From JBEKIK01 sp050013075 (GTDB lineage Bacteria > Planctomycetota > Planctomycetia > Pirellulales > Thermoguttaceae): DNA of 64,000 nucleotides. The stretch covers positions 62,001-126,000 of the forward strand of contig JBEKFZ010000001.1 of NCBI GenBank assembly GCA_050013075.1. Direction: 5' to 3'. Position numbers and translations under genes: made by a program. Under the pieces are notes generated by a model. That model had not been told where the DNA came from. It saw nothing but the letters and a program-made list of their open reading frames with translations, and did no database searches. Of this stretch, positions 34,296 through 43,408 are shown in pieces. Each line of letters starts with the position of its first letter. The stretch's first letter is position 1.

Positions 34296-35213
34296 CTAAC
34301 CTTTTGCTCCCAGTAACCAGGCGAGGATACCTTTTTGGGCGTGCAGCCGGTTGGCGGCTTGCTGGACCACGACGCTTTGCGGGCCGTCGATCACTTCGTC
34401 GGTTACTTCCTCGCCGCGGTGGGCGGGCAGGCAGTGCATGAAGAACGCGCCTTTTTGGGCGTGCGAGAGGAGTTCGGCGTTTACCTGATATGGGGCGAAA
34501 TCCTTGCGTCGGTCTTCCTTTTCGCTTTCCTGGCCCATGCTCGCCCAGACGTCGGTGTAAATGGCCACGGCGTCGCGGACGGCTTCGATCGGGTCGTGGG
34601 TGACGATTAAATCGAGCTGGGGCACTTGGCGCTGGATCCAGACAATCTCCTTTTCTTTGAACTGGTAGCGCGGCGGGGTGGCCATGACCATTTTGAGGCC
34701 CAATTTTCCGCAGCCCAGGGCCAGGCTTCGGGCGACGTTGTTGGCGTCGCCGATCCAGGCCAGAGTGTGGCCTTCGGGTTTGCCCACCAGTTCGCTGATG
34801 GTATACAAATCGGCCAGTGCCTGGCAAGGATGGCTGAAATCGGTAAGTCCGTTGATGACCGAGCAGGTGCAATGTTTGGCCAATTCGACCGCGGTTTGAT
34901 GGCGATTGGCGCGGACCACGACCACGTCGACGTATTCGCTCAGGACGCGGGCGAAATCGGCCAGGCTTTCGCGTTTGCCGAAGCCGGTGTCGGCGCCCAG
35001 GAACATGGAATTTCCGCCCAGGTGGATCATGGCCGCCTCGAAACTCACCCGGGTCCTGAGCGAGGGCTTTTCGAACAGAAGGGCCATGACGCGGCCGGGC
35101 AAAAGCGGTTCGCGAAGGCCGGCTTCAAACTTGGTTTTCAAGTCCTCGGTGATGGAAAAGATGCGTTCGAGTTCGGCCGCGTTCAGTTCGGCCATGGTAA
35201 TCAAGTGTCGCAT
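34296..35213 (-). CDS. argF: Ornithine carbamoyltransferase
   Basis: This 305-residue OTCase converts ornithine and carbamoyl phosphate to citrulline in arginine synthesis. The carbamoyl-phosphate loop is KPSLRTRVSFE (STRT-like), and the ornithine-side motifs are HPCQALADLYT, WIGDANNVA (the DxxxN set), and HCLPAHRGEEVTDEVIDG. Normal length, all motifs intact. It is the last gene of a minus-strand argB-argD-argF set, 140 bp after argD, with a dispersed repeat in the gap. Confidence 0.95.
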   Translation of the reverse strand: MRHLITMAELNAAELERIFSITEDLKTKFEAGLREPLLPGRVMALLFEKPSLRTRVSFEAAMIHLGGNSMFLGADTGFGKRESLADFARVLSEYVDVVVVRANRHQTAVELAKHCTCSVINGLTDFSHPCQALADLYTISELVGKPEGHTLAWIGDANNVARSLALGCGKLGLKMVMATPPRYQFKEKEIVWIQRQVPQLDLIVTHDPIEAVRDAVAIYTDVWASMGQESEKEDRRKDFAPYQVNAELLSHAQKGAFFMHCLPAHRGEEVTDEVIDGPQSVVVQQAANRLHAQKGILAWLLGAKG

Positions 35214-35254
35214 CGTCTTGCTCCTGAATCGGGTTCAGGGTTTAGGACTTAGTG

Positions 35255-35300
35255 GACGGTGATCGGTGGACAGTGGTCAGCGCTAAACCGCACGCGGTTT
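35255..35300. repeat. Composite of gtggacagtgg words and aaaccgc palindrome
   Basis: agtggacggtgatcggtggacagtgg is followed directly by aaaccgcacgcggttt (35285-35300). The same two families occur side by side again at 36590-36643 and 59510-59574. Confidence 0.65.
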
Positions 35301-35353
35301 CTTTTCAGGTTTTCAACATTCATTTTTCATCCTTCATCCCTCATCCTTTCCCT

Positions 35354-36574
35354 TCACTGTATCGGCAAGTTGTTTTTTGCCAGGCGGATGAGTACGTCGG
35401 CGAGGATATCGCAACCGTCATGGGCTTGCTGGTCGGCCAGCGTCATGGCCGGCAGCAGCCGGATGACCGTGCCGTGAGTGCAATTAATGAGCAGTTTTCG
35501 TTCCAGGCAGGCTTTTACGGCGGGTGCGCCCTCGATGGCAAGTTCCACGCCGACCATCGCGCCCTGGACGCGGACCTCGCGGATCAGATCGCACTTTTGG
35601 CGCAGATCTTCCAAGCGCGAGCGGAACAGATCGCCGAGTTGCTTGGTCCGATCGAGGAGTTTTTCGTTTTCGATCATTTCGATGGCGGCCAGACCCGCCC
35701 GGGCGGCGATTGGATTGCCGCCGAAGGTGCAGGCGTGTATTCCGGGGCGCAAACTTTTGGCGATCTCGGCGGTGGTGAGCATGGCCGCGCCGGCGAGTCC
35801 GCCGCAAAGGGCCTTGGATAGGGTCATGACGTCGGGTGTAACGCCGAAGTGCTGATAGGCGAACCACTCGCCCGTGCGTCCGAAGCCGGTTTGCACTTCA
35901 TCGAAGATCAACAGCAGGCCGTGCTGGTCGGCCAGTTTGCGCAGGCCGGGCAGGAAGTCCGGCGGGGGAATTCGTATGCCGCCTTCGCCCTGGATTGGTT
36001 CGATCATCAAAGCGGCGGTTTCATCGTCGATGAGTTTGGCCACGGCGTCCAGGTCGCCGAATGGGGCGTAAACAAAGCCGGCCATCAATGGCCCCAGCCC
36101 CTCGTGATACTTGGGCTGGGCAGTGGCCGAGGTCGAACCGAGGGTGCGGCCGTGAAATCCGCCCTCGAAGGTGATGATTTTGTATCGCGGCTTGGGCGAA
36201 TGGAGCCGGATGAGCTTGATGGCGGCTTCGTTGGCCTCGGTGCCGGAGTTGCAAAAGAAGGCCTGACCGCCGAAACTACGTTGGCTTAGGGCCTTGGCCC
36301 AAAGCCCTTGCAGTTCGGTGTACCAGGTGTTGGGAACGTGAACCAGCTTGCCTAGCTGATCGCGCACGGCCTCGACCACCGCCGGGGGACAATGGCCCAG
36401 CAGATTGCATCCCCAGCCGGGAAACAGGTCTAAGTAGCGGTTGCCCTCGCTGTCCCAGACATAGGAGCCTTCGCCGCGGACTAGCGCCACGGGAAAACGG
36501 CCGTAATTGGGAATAACGTACTGTTGGAACAGTTCGATCGTTTCCTTGGAACTTAAGGGTTTATCGACGGTCAC
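35354..36574 (-). CDS. argD: Acetylornithine aminotransferase
   Basis: This class-III PLP aminotransferase converts N-acetylglutamate semialdehyde to N-acetylornithine. I choose the GTG at 36574 (406 residues) because TAGGAG stands about 8 nt upstream. The longer frame from 36634 is repeat-encoded sequence (FHTAHCPLSTDHRPRS). Motifs: CNSGTEANEAAIKL (PLP phosphate), EGGFHGRT, EPIQGEGG, DEVQTGFGRTG and LSKALCGG, whose Lys forms the Schiff base. Neighbours argB and argF on the same strand support the arginine role over other class-III aminotransferases. Confidence 0.94.
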   Translation of the reverse strand: MTVDKPLSSKETIELFQQYVIPNYGRFPVALVRGEGSYVWDSEGNRYLDLFPGWGCNLLGHCPPAVVEAVRDQLGKLVHVPNTWYTELQGLWAKALSQRSFGGQAFFCNSGTEANEAAIKLIRLHSPKPRYKIITFEGGFHGRTLGSTSATAQPKYHEGLGPLMAGFVYAPFGDLDAVAKLIDDETAALMIEPIQGEGGIRIPPPDFLPGLRKLADQHGLLLIFDEVQTGFGRTGEWFAYQHFGVTPDVMTLSKALCGGLAGAAMLTTAEIAKSLRPGIHACTFGGNPIAARAGLAAIEMIENEKLLDRTKQLGDLFRSRLEDLRQKCDLIREVRVQGAMVGVELAIEGAPAVKACLERKLLINCTHGTVIRLLPAMTLADQQAHDGCDILADVLIRLAKNNLPIQ

Positions 36575-36589
36575 GGGATTACTCCTAGG

Positions 36590-36643
36590 ACGGTGGTCAG
36601 TGGATAGTGGACAGTGGGCAGTGTGGAACGACAAGCGGTTTCT
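36590..36643. repeat. gtggacagtgggcagtg words plus decayed palindrome
   Basis: ggtggtcagtggatagtggacagtgggcagtgtgg then gacaagcggtttc, a partial copy of the gaaaccgcaagcggtttc palindrome. It lies just upstream of the argD start. Confidence 0.6.
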
Positions 36644-36689
36644 TGTTTATCATTTAAACTTTGACATTTTTTTGTGATTTGGGTTCGTT

Positions 36690-36715
36690 GCCCGGCACAA
36701 GCGCCGGGGCTAAAC
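36690..36715. repeat. REP-like hairpin cccggcac-aagcgccggg-gctaaac
   Basis: Stem ccggc/gccgg with the family tail gggctaaac, between argB and argD. Confidence 0.65.
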
Positions 36716-36745
36716 GCGCGCTCGCCTTTGGCTCGCGGCTAAACG

Positions 36746-37624
36746 TTACTCTTTAACGATTTGCGTTCCCACGCCCTTGGTGGTGTAGACTTCCAAAAGC
36801 AGCGAGTGGCGTAGGCGGCCGTCGATGATGTGGACTTTGCGGACTCCGCGTTCCAAGGTTTGCAGGCAGGCCTCGACCTTGGGGATCATGCCGGAGTCGA
36901 TGGTTCCGTTGGCGATCAGTTCCCTGGCTTCGTTGATGTTAAGGGAATGAATAAGTGAATCGGGATCGGATTTATCGCGGCGCACGCCGTTGACATCGCT
37001 GAGATACACGAGTTTTTCGGCTTCCAAGGCTTGGGCAACGGCGGTGGCTACGGTATCGGCGTTGACGTTCAGTTTCTGCCGCTCCTTGGTCATGCACATG
37101 GAGGGGATCACGGGCACGATGCCGGCGTGGCAGAGGTTTTCGATAGTAACTTTATCGACCCGGGTCACGTTGCCCACATAGCCCAGATCGACTGGATTGC
37201 CGTTTTCGCCGGGCAGTTCGATGCGTTCGCCGCGTAAGACGTTGGTGGTTTTGAAGTTTAGCGATTGGGCCCGGCCGCCGAGTTCGTTGATCTGCCGGGC
37301 GAGTTCTTCGTTGATTTCGTAAGCCAGCACGCGTTCCACAATGGCCAAGGTGGGTTCGTCGGTATAACGGCGGCCTTGGACGAAACGGGGTTGCAAACCG
37401 GCCTCGGCCATTGCCCGGCTAATGGCAGCCCCGCCGCCGTGGACCAAAACGGGGCGCATGCCTACGGTCTCCATGAACACGATGTCCAAGAGCAGGTGGG
37501 TCATCTTCGGTTGGTCTTCCATGACGCTGCCGCCTAGCTTGATGACCGTGATTTTGCCGCGGAACTGGCGAATCCATTGGAGTGCTTCGATGAGCACGTC
37601 AGCTTTTTGAATGGCATCTTCCAA
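36746..37624 (-). CDS. argB: Acetylglutamate kinase
   Basis: This amino-acid kinase phosphorylates N-acetylglutamate, the second step of arginine synthesis. The frame is open to an ATG at 37849, but similarity to ArgB begins at LEDAIQKADVLIEALQWIRQF. A TTG at 37624 gives 292 residues, the usual ArgB size, so I take TTG as the start. Motifs: VIKLGGSVME (ATP phosphate loop), VLVHGGGAAISRAM (substrate), RFVQGRRYTDEPT, YVGNVTRVD, NVNADTVATAVAQALEAEKLVYLSDVNGV and GGM-like DSGMIPKVEA. It is upstream of argD and argF. Confidence 0.93.
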   Translation of the reverse strand: MEDAIQKADVLIEALQWIRQFRGKITVIKLGGSVMEDQPKMTHLLLDIVFMETVGMRPVLVHGGGAAISRAMAEAGLQPRFVQGRRYTDEPTLAIVERVLAYEINEELARQINELGGRAQSLNFKTTNVLRGERIELPGENGNPVDLGYVGNVTRVDKVTIENLCHAGIVPVIPSMCMTKERQKLNVNADTVATAVAQALEAEKLVYLSDVNGVRRDKSDPDSLIHSLNINEARELIANGTIDSGMIPKVEACLQTLERGVRKVHIIDGRLRHSLLLEVYTTKGVGTQIVKE

Positions 37625-37834
37625 TGGCGTGTTCCCGGAGTGGTTGCGTAATTGGCGTGAAGGTGGGTAAAAGGCAAACCCCGGGCAGGCATGGCCGCAC
37701 CGGGGGAAACTCCACATTTTAATCTTGTTGCCCAGAGTGTCAACGGCAATGAAACGGCAATTTAACGAATTAACAAGGAACCAACTCGCCAGAAAAGGAA
37801 AGCGACGGTAAACTATTTTCAAGGAGAAACCCCA

Positions 37835-38383
37835 ATGAATACCATACATTTACTTCCCTGTTCGTGCGGCCGTAAAATACCGGTTCAGTTGCGTCAGGCC
37901 GGCGAAATAGTAAAATGCGAGTGTGGTACATCGTTAGAAGTACCTACTTTAACTGGGACAAAAGCCCTGCAAAGTGTGGAAACTACCGCTGAGCCCCAAA
38001 TAGCGAGAACTGCTTGGACCACTGGACATCGCTTAACCTTTTTTGGGGGGCTGGTTATTCTTGCCGCTATTGCCATCGGCGGATGGCTTTTTTGGACCCG
38101 GCCGGTCGATCCCTATGCCAATTTTACTCCGGAGCAGATGATACAAACCGCTGAGACCCTTACCCCAATGCAAAGTTTGCGATTCTGGCAGATGCTGGAA
38201 AGAGGCGGACTCGAATACCACAAGCACGGCGCAGATATAGTCTTTGCCGACCTTAAGGCCCAGCATCAAATTTATTGGTGGTTAGTGGCCATAGTCGCCG
38301 GGACCGGCTTAGCATTGGTCGCGGCCGGAATAATTGTCCTGAACTTAAGGAAGAAAAAACCAAGGGAGGCGGCGAGGGAGTAG
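37835..38383 (+). CDS. Zinc-ribbon membrane protein of unknown function
   Basis: This 182-residue protein has an N-terminal zinc ribbon (CSCGRKIPVQLRQAGEIVKCECGTSLEVP, two C-x-C-G knuckles, residues 9-37). It has one membrane span at about 70-87 (LTFFGGLVILAAIAIGGWLFW) and a second at about 148-170 (WWLVAIVAGTGLALVAAGIIVL). AAGGAG precedes the ATG. Such two-span zinc-ribbon proteins are frequent in planctomycetes, with no known role. It is divergent from argB and 82 bp upstream of the topoisomerase-like gene; a repeat-filled gap makes co-transcription uncertain. Confidence 0.75.
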   Translation: MNTIHLLPCSCGRKIPVQLRQAGEIVKCECGTSLEVPTLTGTKALQSVETTAEPQIARTAWTTGHRLTFFGGLVILAAIAIGGWLFWTRPVDPYANFTPEQMIQTAETLTPMQSLRFWQMLERGGLEYHKHGADIVFADLKAQHQIYWWLVAIVAGTGLALVAAGIIVLNLRKKKPREAARE

Positions 38384-38390
38384 GGATTGG

Positions 38391-38460
38391 TGGGCAGTGG
38401 GCAGAAAAGGGGGAATGCTGAATAAAAACTGTAAACGGTAAACTGTAAACTGAAAACTTT
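38391..38460. repeat. Repeat words gtgggcagtgggcag and aaactgtaaactgaaaac
   Basis: Two spacer word families lie next to each other just before the 38465 start codon. The aaactgtaaactgaaaactttt version also directly precedes the starts at 53148 and 54344. Confidence 0.6.
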
Positions 38461-38464
38461 TCAC

Positions 38465-39574
38465 ATGAAAGCCAAACTCAACACCCGCGATTCACAAACG
38501 CTAAAACGGCTCAAGGAACTGGCCGACACGGCGGCCGCGGCTGCCGCCAAGCGCCGCGATCCGTACGTGGACGTCCCGGCCCGCTCGCTCTCGAATGTCC
38601 GCTATAGTAAGACCAAGCGGATTATCGAGATGGGCCGGAACACCAACCGCAGGCAGCTTTTCAACCTGTCCCAGGCGAAGAACTACATGCAAACCATGCT
38701 CGTGGCCAGCGGCGTTACAGAGTTGATCGAACAAGGAAAAACATTGAGCATCCGTGGTCTCTATTATCGTTTGAAACGAGACGTCAAACCCACGAAAGAA
38801 CTTACATTTGAGGATCAATCGGATTGCGACCCCATCATTGAGGATGTAGAAGTATTATTGAACAGCCTCCGGGAGGAATTACACTTATTCGCCGATAAGC
38901 GAGGAGAAATGGTTGGGGAAATTGTGCTTAACGACAGTGGCGACGAAATCGACTGCTCCCGCATGGGTTCCGGCGGGTATGGCGTTCCTTCTATCGTCGA
39001 GCCTGAAGTGATCCAATTCAAAAAGTGTATGGCGAAGTTTATACTGCACGTTGAAAAAGGCACCGTTTGGCAGCGGTTTAACGAGGACAAATTCTGGAGG
39101 AAACACAATTGCATCCTCACTCACGGAGCGGGCCAGCCAACTCGCGGGGTGCGGCGGATGCTCAACCGGCTGCACAACGAGCTGAAACTGCCGGTGTATT
39201 GTCTTTTGGACAACGACCCCTGGGGATATTACATCTACAGCGTAATCAAGCAAGGCTCGATCAATCTGGCCTACGAATCGCAGCGGATGGCGATTCCCGA
39301 TGCAAAATTCCTCGGCCTTAGGTCAAAGGATTTCAAGGAATGCGGCCTGTCCGAGAGCGTGACCATCGCGCTTAGTGACATCGACCGCAAACGGGCCAAA
39401 CAAATCGCCAACTACCCCTGGTTCGCCCATAAAAAACAGTGGCAGAAAGAGATTGAGCGCCTGTTGGAAAACGGTTTCAAGCTGGAAGTCGAGGCCCTGA
39501 TCTCGAAGGACATCAGCTACGTGACCGAGCAATACACGCCCGAAAGGCTTAAGGCCGAGGATTGGCTGGATTGA
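38465..39574 (+). CDS. Topoisomerase VI subunit A / Spo11-like protein
   Basis: This 369-residue protein is full length for a topo VI A subunit. The 5Y-CAP domain contains TLSIRGLYYRLKR, with Tyr101 as likely DNA-attacking residue. The Toprim domain has Glu197 (HVEKGTVWQRF) and the Asp pair Asp249/Asp251 (CLLDNDPWGYYIY), all metal ligands present. The A subunit cleaves double-stranded DNA but normally needs the ATPase B subunit, which is not adjacent here. The linked genes are a zinc-ribbon membrane protein and a 58-residue acidic protein. It may work with a distant top6B or as an orphan nuclease-like A protein. Confidence 0.87.
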   Translation: MKAKLNTRDSQTLKRLKELADTAAAAAAKRRDPYVDVPARSLSNVRYSKTKRIIEMGRNTNRRQLFNLSQAKNYMQTMLVASGVTELIEQGKTLSIRGLYYRLKRDVKPTKELTFEDQSDCDPIIEDVEVLLNSLREELHLFADKRGEMVGEIVLNDSGDEIDCSRMGSGGYGVPSIVEPEVIQFKKCMAKFILHVEKGTVWQRFNEDKFWRKHNCILTHGAGQPTRGVRRMLNRLHNELKLPVYCLLDNDPWGYYIYSVIKQGSINLAYESQRMAIPDAKFLGLRSKDFKECGLSESVTIALSDIDRKRAKQIANYPWFAHKKQWQKEIERLLENGFKLEVEALISKDISYVTEQYTPERLKAEDWLD

Positions 39575-39668
39575 AGTATGAGAGAGAGAAATGAGGCGTG
39601 AGGGAACTTAGTTCAGACCCTCTCCCCACAATTTGTACGCCCGAGGAATTTATCGAGGAGATCGAATC

Positions 39669-39845
39669 ATGACAGACGATCCGATTATTGAAGAAATCCA
39701 CGCAATTCGCAAAAAAATCTGCGAAGAGTGCGATTACGATTTCAATAGATTAACCGAACGGTACATCAAACTCCAGCAGCAACATTCGGAACTATTAGTG
39801 CGGCAAGTGCCGAAGGCGGAAAAGACCGAAATCGCCGTTGAATGA
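39669..39845 (+). CDS. Small acidic protein downstream of topoVI-A
   Basis: From the ATG at 39669, with GAGGAGATC about 9 nt upstream, this is a 58-residue protein: MTDDPIIEEIHAIRKKICEE then CDYDFNRLTERYIKLQQQ. It is all-helical, with charged heptads. Proteins starting DPIIEEIHxIR are common in bacteria as small orphan proteins beside toxin-like genes, which suggests a binding or antidote partner. It follows the topo VI A gene by 94 bp on the same strand. Confidence 0.6.
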   Translation: MTDDPIIEEIHAIRKKICEECDYDFNRLTERYIKLQQQHSELLVRQVPKAEKTEIAVE

Positions 39846-39942
39846 AAATCGTTGAGATTTTATAAGCCAAAGGGTCTAAACTACAATCCCCGTCTGTCCG
39901 CCGTCCGCTGTTCCCCCGTTCCCCGCCCGCTTTTCCCGGGCC

Positions 39943-40929
39943 TTACACCGTGAGCACGATTTTGCCGGTCAGGGTGCCGGCGTGGCGGAGGGTGTTTTCT
40001 TCTTGGAGGCGGTGGGCGGCGGCGGCTTTTGCAAGGGGCAGGGTTTTGCCGATGATCGGTTTCAGGCGTCCGCGGGCCATCCAGCGGTTGATTTCCGCGG
40101 CGCACTTACGTTGCACGTCGGCTGGGGCGTTGAACATGGCGAACCCGTGCAGCGAGCAGTCTTTGACATAGAACGGTCCGACGGGCAGGGTCGGCCGGGA
40201 ATCGCGGCCGGCTATTACGATGATCCGCCCGCGCATGGCCATGTGCTCGACGGCCAGGTCGAAATCTTGTTCTCGCATGGTTTCCCACCACAGGTCGATG
40301 GGTCCGAATTTGGCAAGTGCGGCTTCCAGGTCGGCGGTTTTGTAATTGACGGCCACGTTTGCGCCGATTTGGCGGCAGAGTTGCACTTTTTCCTCGCTTC
40401 CGGCGGTGGCGAATACTTTGGCTCCGATGGTCCGGGCCATTTGAACAACGGCCGAGCCCACTCCGCCGGTGCCGCCGTTGATGAACACTTTTTCGCCCAT
40501 TTTTAGATTGGCAATCCGGAAGCAGCCCAGATGCGCGGTTATGCCCGTCAGGGCCATGGCTGCGGCATTGGCATCGGAAACTTCTTCGGGGGTGGGATAC
40601 AGCCAACATTCATCCACGGCGGCGAATTCGGAGAAAGTTCCTTGCCGGCCCAACAAACCCTGATTGCTGCCCCAAACCCGATCGCCGGGTTTATATTTAC
40701 TTGCATCCGGCCCCACCGCGTCGACCACGCCCGCCAGGTCGCAGCCGATCACGAACGGCTTGGGCAAATCCATGGGATACGTTCCCGCGCGAACGTACGT
40801 ATCCACCGGATTGACGGCGACTGCTTTCACCTTGACTAGGACCTGTGATCCGACCGGTTTCGGCTTGGGCAAGCTGCCGAAAATAATATTCTCCGGCGGA
40901 CCGGGTTTCTCGATGTAGGCGGCTTTCAT
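39943..40929 (-). CDS. NADPH:quinone oxidoreductase-like MDR protein
   Basis: This 328-residue medium-chain reductase lacks zinc-ligand motifs, so it belongs to the quinone oxidoreductase branch. The N-terminal substrate domain has VAVNPVDTYVRAGTYP and FVIGCDLAGVVDAVG; the NADPH-binding Rossmann core has INGGTGGVGSAVVQMARTIGAKVFATAGSEEK. It would reduce quinones or enones with NADPH. AGGAGG stands just upstream of the ATG on the minus strand. Single gene, divergent from the sigma factor across an 865-bp spacer. Confidence 0.88.
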   Translation of the reverse strand: MKAAYIEKPGPPENIIFGSLPKPKPVGSQVLVKVKAVAVNPVDTYVRAGTYPMDLPKPFVIGCDLAGVVDAVGPDASKYKPGDRVWGSNQGLLGRQGTFSEFAAVDECWLYPTPEEVSDANAAAMALTGITAHLGCFRIANLKMGEKVFINGGTGGVGSAVVQMARTIGAKVFATAGSEEKVQLCRQIGANVAVNYKTADLEAALAKFGPIDLWWETMREQDFDLAVEHMAMRGRIIVIAGRDSRPTLPVGPFYVKDCSLHGFAMFNAPADVQRKCAAEINRWMARGRLKPIIGKTLPLAKAAAAHRLQEENTLRHAGTLTGKIVLTV

Positions 40930-40971
40930 GTCAGGCCTCCTTACGATGAATAAAAGGTGCGCAGGGCCGTT

Positions 40972-41068
40972 TATTGAGTCTCAGGTTTTTAATGTCGTGG
41001 GACAGATTACCAAAAAGCAGGTTTGGCAACCTGCACCACATGCGACATTCATTACATGAAACTCAATA
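40972..41068. repeat. Composite inverted-repeat element, copy 1
   Basis: tattgagtctcagg, then aatgtcg, at the left is mirrored by cgacatt and ctcaata at the right. The core holds an unrelated hairpin gcaggtttggcaacctgc. The same ends with a different core occur at 55007-55132. Confidence 0.65.
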
Positions 41069-41794
41069 GGTCTGTAATTTTAAGATGTATTCATCATTAT
41101 CTACAAGTCGGATTGACATTAACTTGGCAATTTTCCAGAAAATATATGGCAATTAGGGGGGAAAGGCGAATCCCAGACTCGATTTTCAGGGATTGGTACT
41201 TATAGATCCCCCCAACCGCGCCCTATTTAATAGTACCTTAGCCGCCATAATTCGGCAGCTTATTGATGAGCGAAGTTCACATTAAACACACAAGTATCTG
41301 TCTAATACTTTTGCGATTTCACCTTTAAACTCATACTCATGGAACTCTGTTCATACTACACCCGTCCGGCGGGGGCGATGGGGATTGGTAATCAGCGTTG
41401 CTGTTGCGGGCTGGGCGCTTTCGTACAAAGGCGGCGCGGATGATACAAGGAAGCCGGGAATCCGCGTTTAATTAGTATAGTCTACGGCTTCCGTGTTTCA
41501 GGCTTAATCGGCAGAATTGCCAACTCTTTCACCACTCCGGTCTACCTAAACCAAACACCTGGAATAATCGGAAAACCAGAAAGCGGAATATGCAGGGAAG
41601 ATGGAAGAAAAACCGATTTTGCCGCCACAATCTTTTCACTTAAGCGCTTGGGGTTCGTTGTATTCGGCATTGTCCGAAACTCACATACATTCGGCTCACC
41701 TTGTCAGTAGATTCCTTGGTTGCAGAAACTTGGCCTAGCGCGTCGATAGTTGGTGTTGGGCTGACCAGGATGCTCCGGATGACAATATATCGTT
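41069..41794. other. Long spacer upstream of the sigma-70 gene
   Basis: About 725 bp with no convincing gene. It contains a TTGACA box (41113-41118) without a well-spaced -10, and mixed composition with a GC-rich island near 41360-41450. It may hold a long leader or an unrecognised small RNA. I see no known riboswitch or tmRNA/6S pattern. Confidence 0.4.
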
Positions 41795-42685
41795 ATGGCC
41801 AAGACAACGCGACGCAGACAAATTGCTTCAGTGCAATCTCCTTTAGAGACGTACCTCCGCGAGATCAACGAAACTTCGCTGCTTTCGGCGGACGATGAGC
41901 ATGAGTTGGCAATAGCCATCGGCGCAGGCGACAGCCAGGCCCGCGACCGCATGGTCCGAGCCAATCTTCGCCTGGTGGTGAATATCGCCCGGGGATACAC
42001 CGGCAAAGGGCTGAGCCTCCAAGATCTAATAGAAGAAGGCAACCTGGGATTATTGCGGGCGGTGGAGGGTTTCGATCCGGCCATCGGCACCCGCTTTTCG
42101 ACTTACGCCAGTTATTGGATCAAGCAATCGATAAAACGTGCGTTGATAAACTCGGCCAAGACCATCCGCATTCCCGCGTACATGGTGGAGTTGCTTTCCA
42201 AATGGCGCCGGGCCACCACGCGGTTGGCCGACGAGCTGGGCCGCACGCCCACGCCCGAGGAAATTGCCCGCGTGTTGGGTCTGCCGCGGAAAAAACTGCC
42301 CATCATCAAAAAGGCCATTCGCATTTACAACCTCACGCCGCAGACCGATCAGGCCGAGGCCGGCTGGTCCTTGGGCGAGATGATCATGGACGAGCGGATG
42401 CAAACTCCCGAAGATGCGCTCGTGGAAAACGACAATTTGATCCACGTGTTGCGGCAACTGGAAGTCATGGACCAGCGCGAGGCCACGGTGCTGCGGATGC
42501 GTTTCGGCCTGGACGGCCACGCGCCGCGCACGCTAAAGGAGATCGGCGAAACCCTGGGACTGACGCGCGAACGCGTCCGGCAAATCGAAACAGAGGCACT
42601 TAACAAGTTGGGCGAAAGCCTTAACGGTCCCGTCCAGTTCAACGTCGAGCAAAATGCGGATTCCATGTTAACGTCACACCCCTAA
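41795..42685 (+). CDS. Sigma-70 family (group 2) sigma factor
   Basis: This 296-residue primary-like sigma factor lacks the long region 1.1 of RpoD. Region 1.2 (SPLETYLREINETSLLSADDEHELA), region 2 (ANLRLVVNIARGYTGKGLSLQDLIEEGNLGLLRAVEGFDP, RFSTYASYWIKQSIKRAL), region 3 and region 4 (RTLKEIGETLGLTRERVRQIETEALNKL) are all present. Region 2.4 residues for -10 recognition look standard. It is probably an alternative housekeeping-like factor for stress or growth phase. The long spacer upstream suggests complex control. Confidence 0.93.
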   Translation: MAKTTRRRQIASVQSPLETYLREINETSLLSADDEHELAIAIGAGDSQARDRMVRANLRLVVNIARGYTGKGLSLQDLIEEGNLGLLRAVEGFDPAIGTRFSTYASYWIKQSIKRALINSAKTIRIPAYMVELLSKWRRATTRLADELGRTPTPEEIARVLGLPRKKLPIIKKAIRIYNLTPQTDQAEAGWSLGEMIMDERMQTPEDALVENDNLIHVLRQLEVMDQREATVLRMRFGLDGHAPRTLKEIGETLGLTRERVRQIETEALNKLGESLNGPVQFNVEQNADSMLTSHP

Positions 42686-42735
42686 CCCGCATTTCTCACC
42701 AGACCGATACGTCCCAAAACAGTCGCTGGCTAGAA

Positions 42736-43278
42736 ATGCGGGCTAATACAATGCGGTTTTTTGAAAGAATAACCGATCTGGCCGCTGGAGCGGAAATGCT
42801 CAGGCGGAGGGCATACGGGGTGATCGAAACGATCGACGGTCGCTTCCGGCGTATTACTTTACGGCCGTTTCCCAAAATCATTTCCGGCGCGGAGATTTTT
42901 TTATTCGGGCGGGGTTTTCATCGCCGCGCCCAAGGCGACCGGTTTTGGCTGTATTACAACCAGCCGCGGCGGTTTCCGAATTTTTTGGTTCTCAAGTACG
43001 TGGTCTCGTCGCAGAATGCGAGTTTTGGCAGCCTTGCCCGGGCGCTGGACGTACTGGACTACATCGCCCGGCTGAAACACAGCGACGCGGTGCTTTGCGA
43101 TGCAAACAACCGGCGAATCAGCACGAAAGTGCTGGGGCGTTGGGGCTGGGTTCCGCATTGCCCGTCGCGCTGGCACAGACATTACATCAAACGCTTCTAC
43201 GGCACTTATCCCGAGCCGGCAAAATGGATGGATGAATTGATATCGCATAATCAACCATTATTGGAAATCAGCTATTAG
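42736..43278 (+). CDS. Conserved hypothetical protein, GNAT-like
   Basis: This 180-residue protein (alternative ATG at 42751) is rich in Arg, Phe and Trp. Its C-terminal part (DAVLCDANNRRISTKVLGRWGWVPHCPSRWHRHYIKRFYGTYP) has the look of the end of a GNAT-type acetyltransferase (a strand with Asn, then RxLxRxGWxP, then a catalytic-like Tyr). The N-terminal acetyl-CoA loop is not clear. It lies 50 bp after the sigma factor on the same strand, so the two may be co-transcribed. The function is unknown. Confidence 0.6.
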   Translation: MRANTMRFFERITDLAAGAEMLRRRAYGVIETIDGRFRRITLRPFPKIISGAEIFLFGRGFHRRAQGDRFWLYYNQPRRFPNFLVLKYVVSSQNASFGSLARALDVLDYIARLKHSDAVLCDANNRRISTKVLGRWGWVPHCPSRWHRHYIKRFYGTYPEPAKWMDELISHNQPLLEISY

Positions 43279-43408
43279 CTTACCGCCTTCAAAGGGGGTC
43301 TAAGTTTTGGCTACTGATTATGCACTTTTTGTTTTATCGGCTTAACTTCTTTTACATCAATGACTTATATCTTAGACGCAATTCTTGAAATGATTATATA
43401 AAACACTA

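Noticed and set aside
36575..36634. Upstream start of ArgD at 36634
   Set aside because: The extra residues are translated spacer repeat; the GTG at 36574 has a good ribosome-binding site.
37625..37849. Long N-terminus of ArgB from the ATG at 37849
   Set aside because: The extra 75 residues do not resemble ArgB; the TTG at 37624 gives the normal length.
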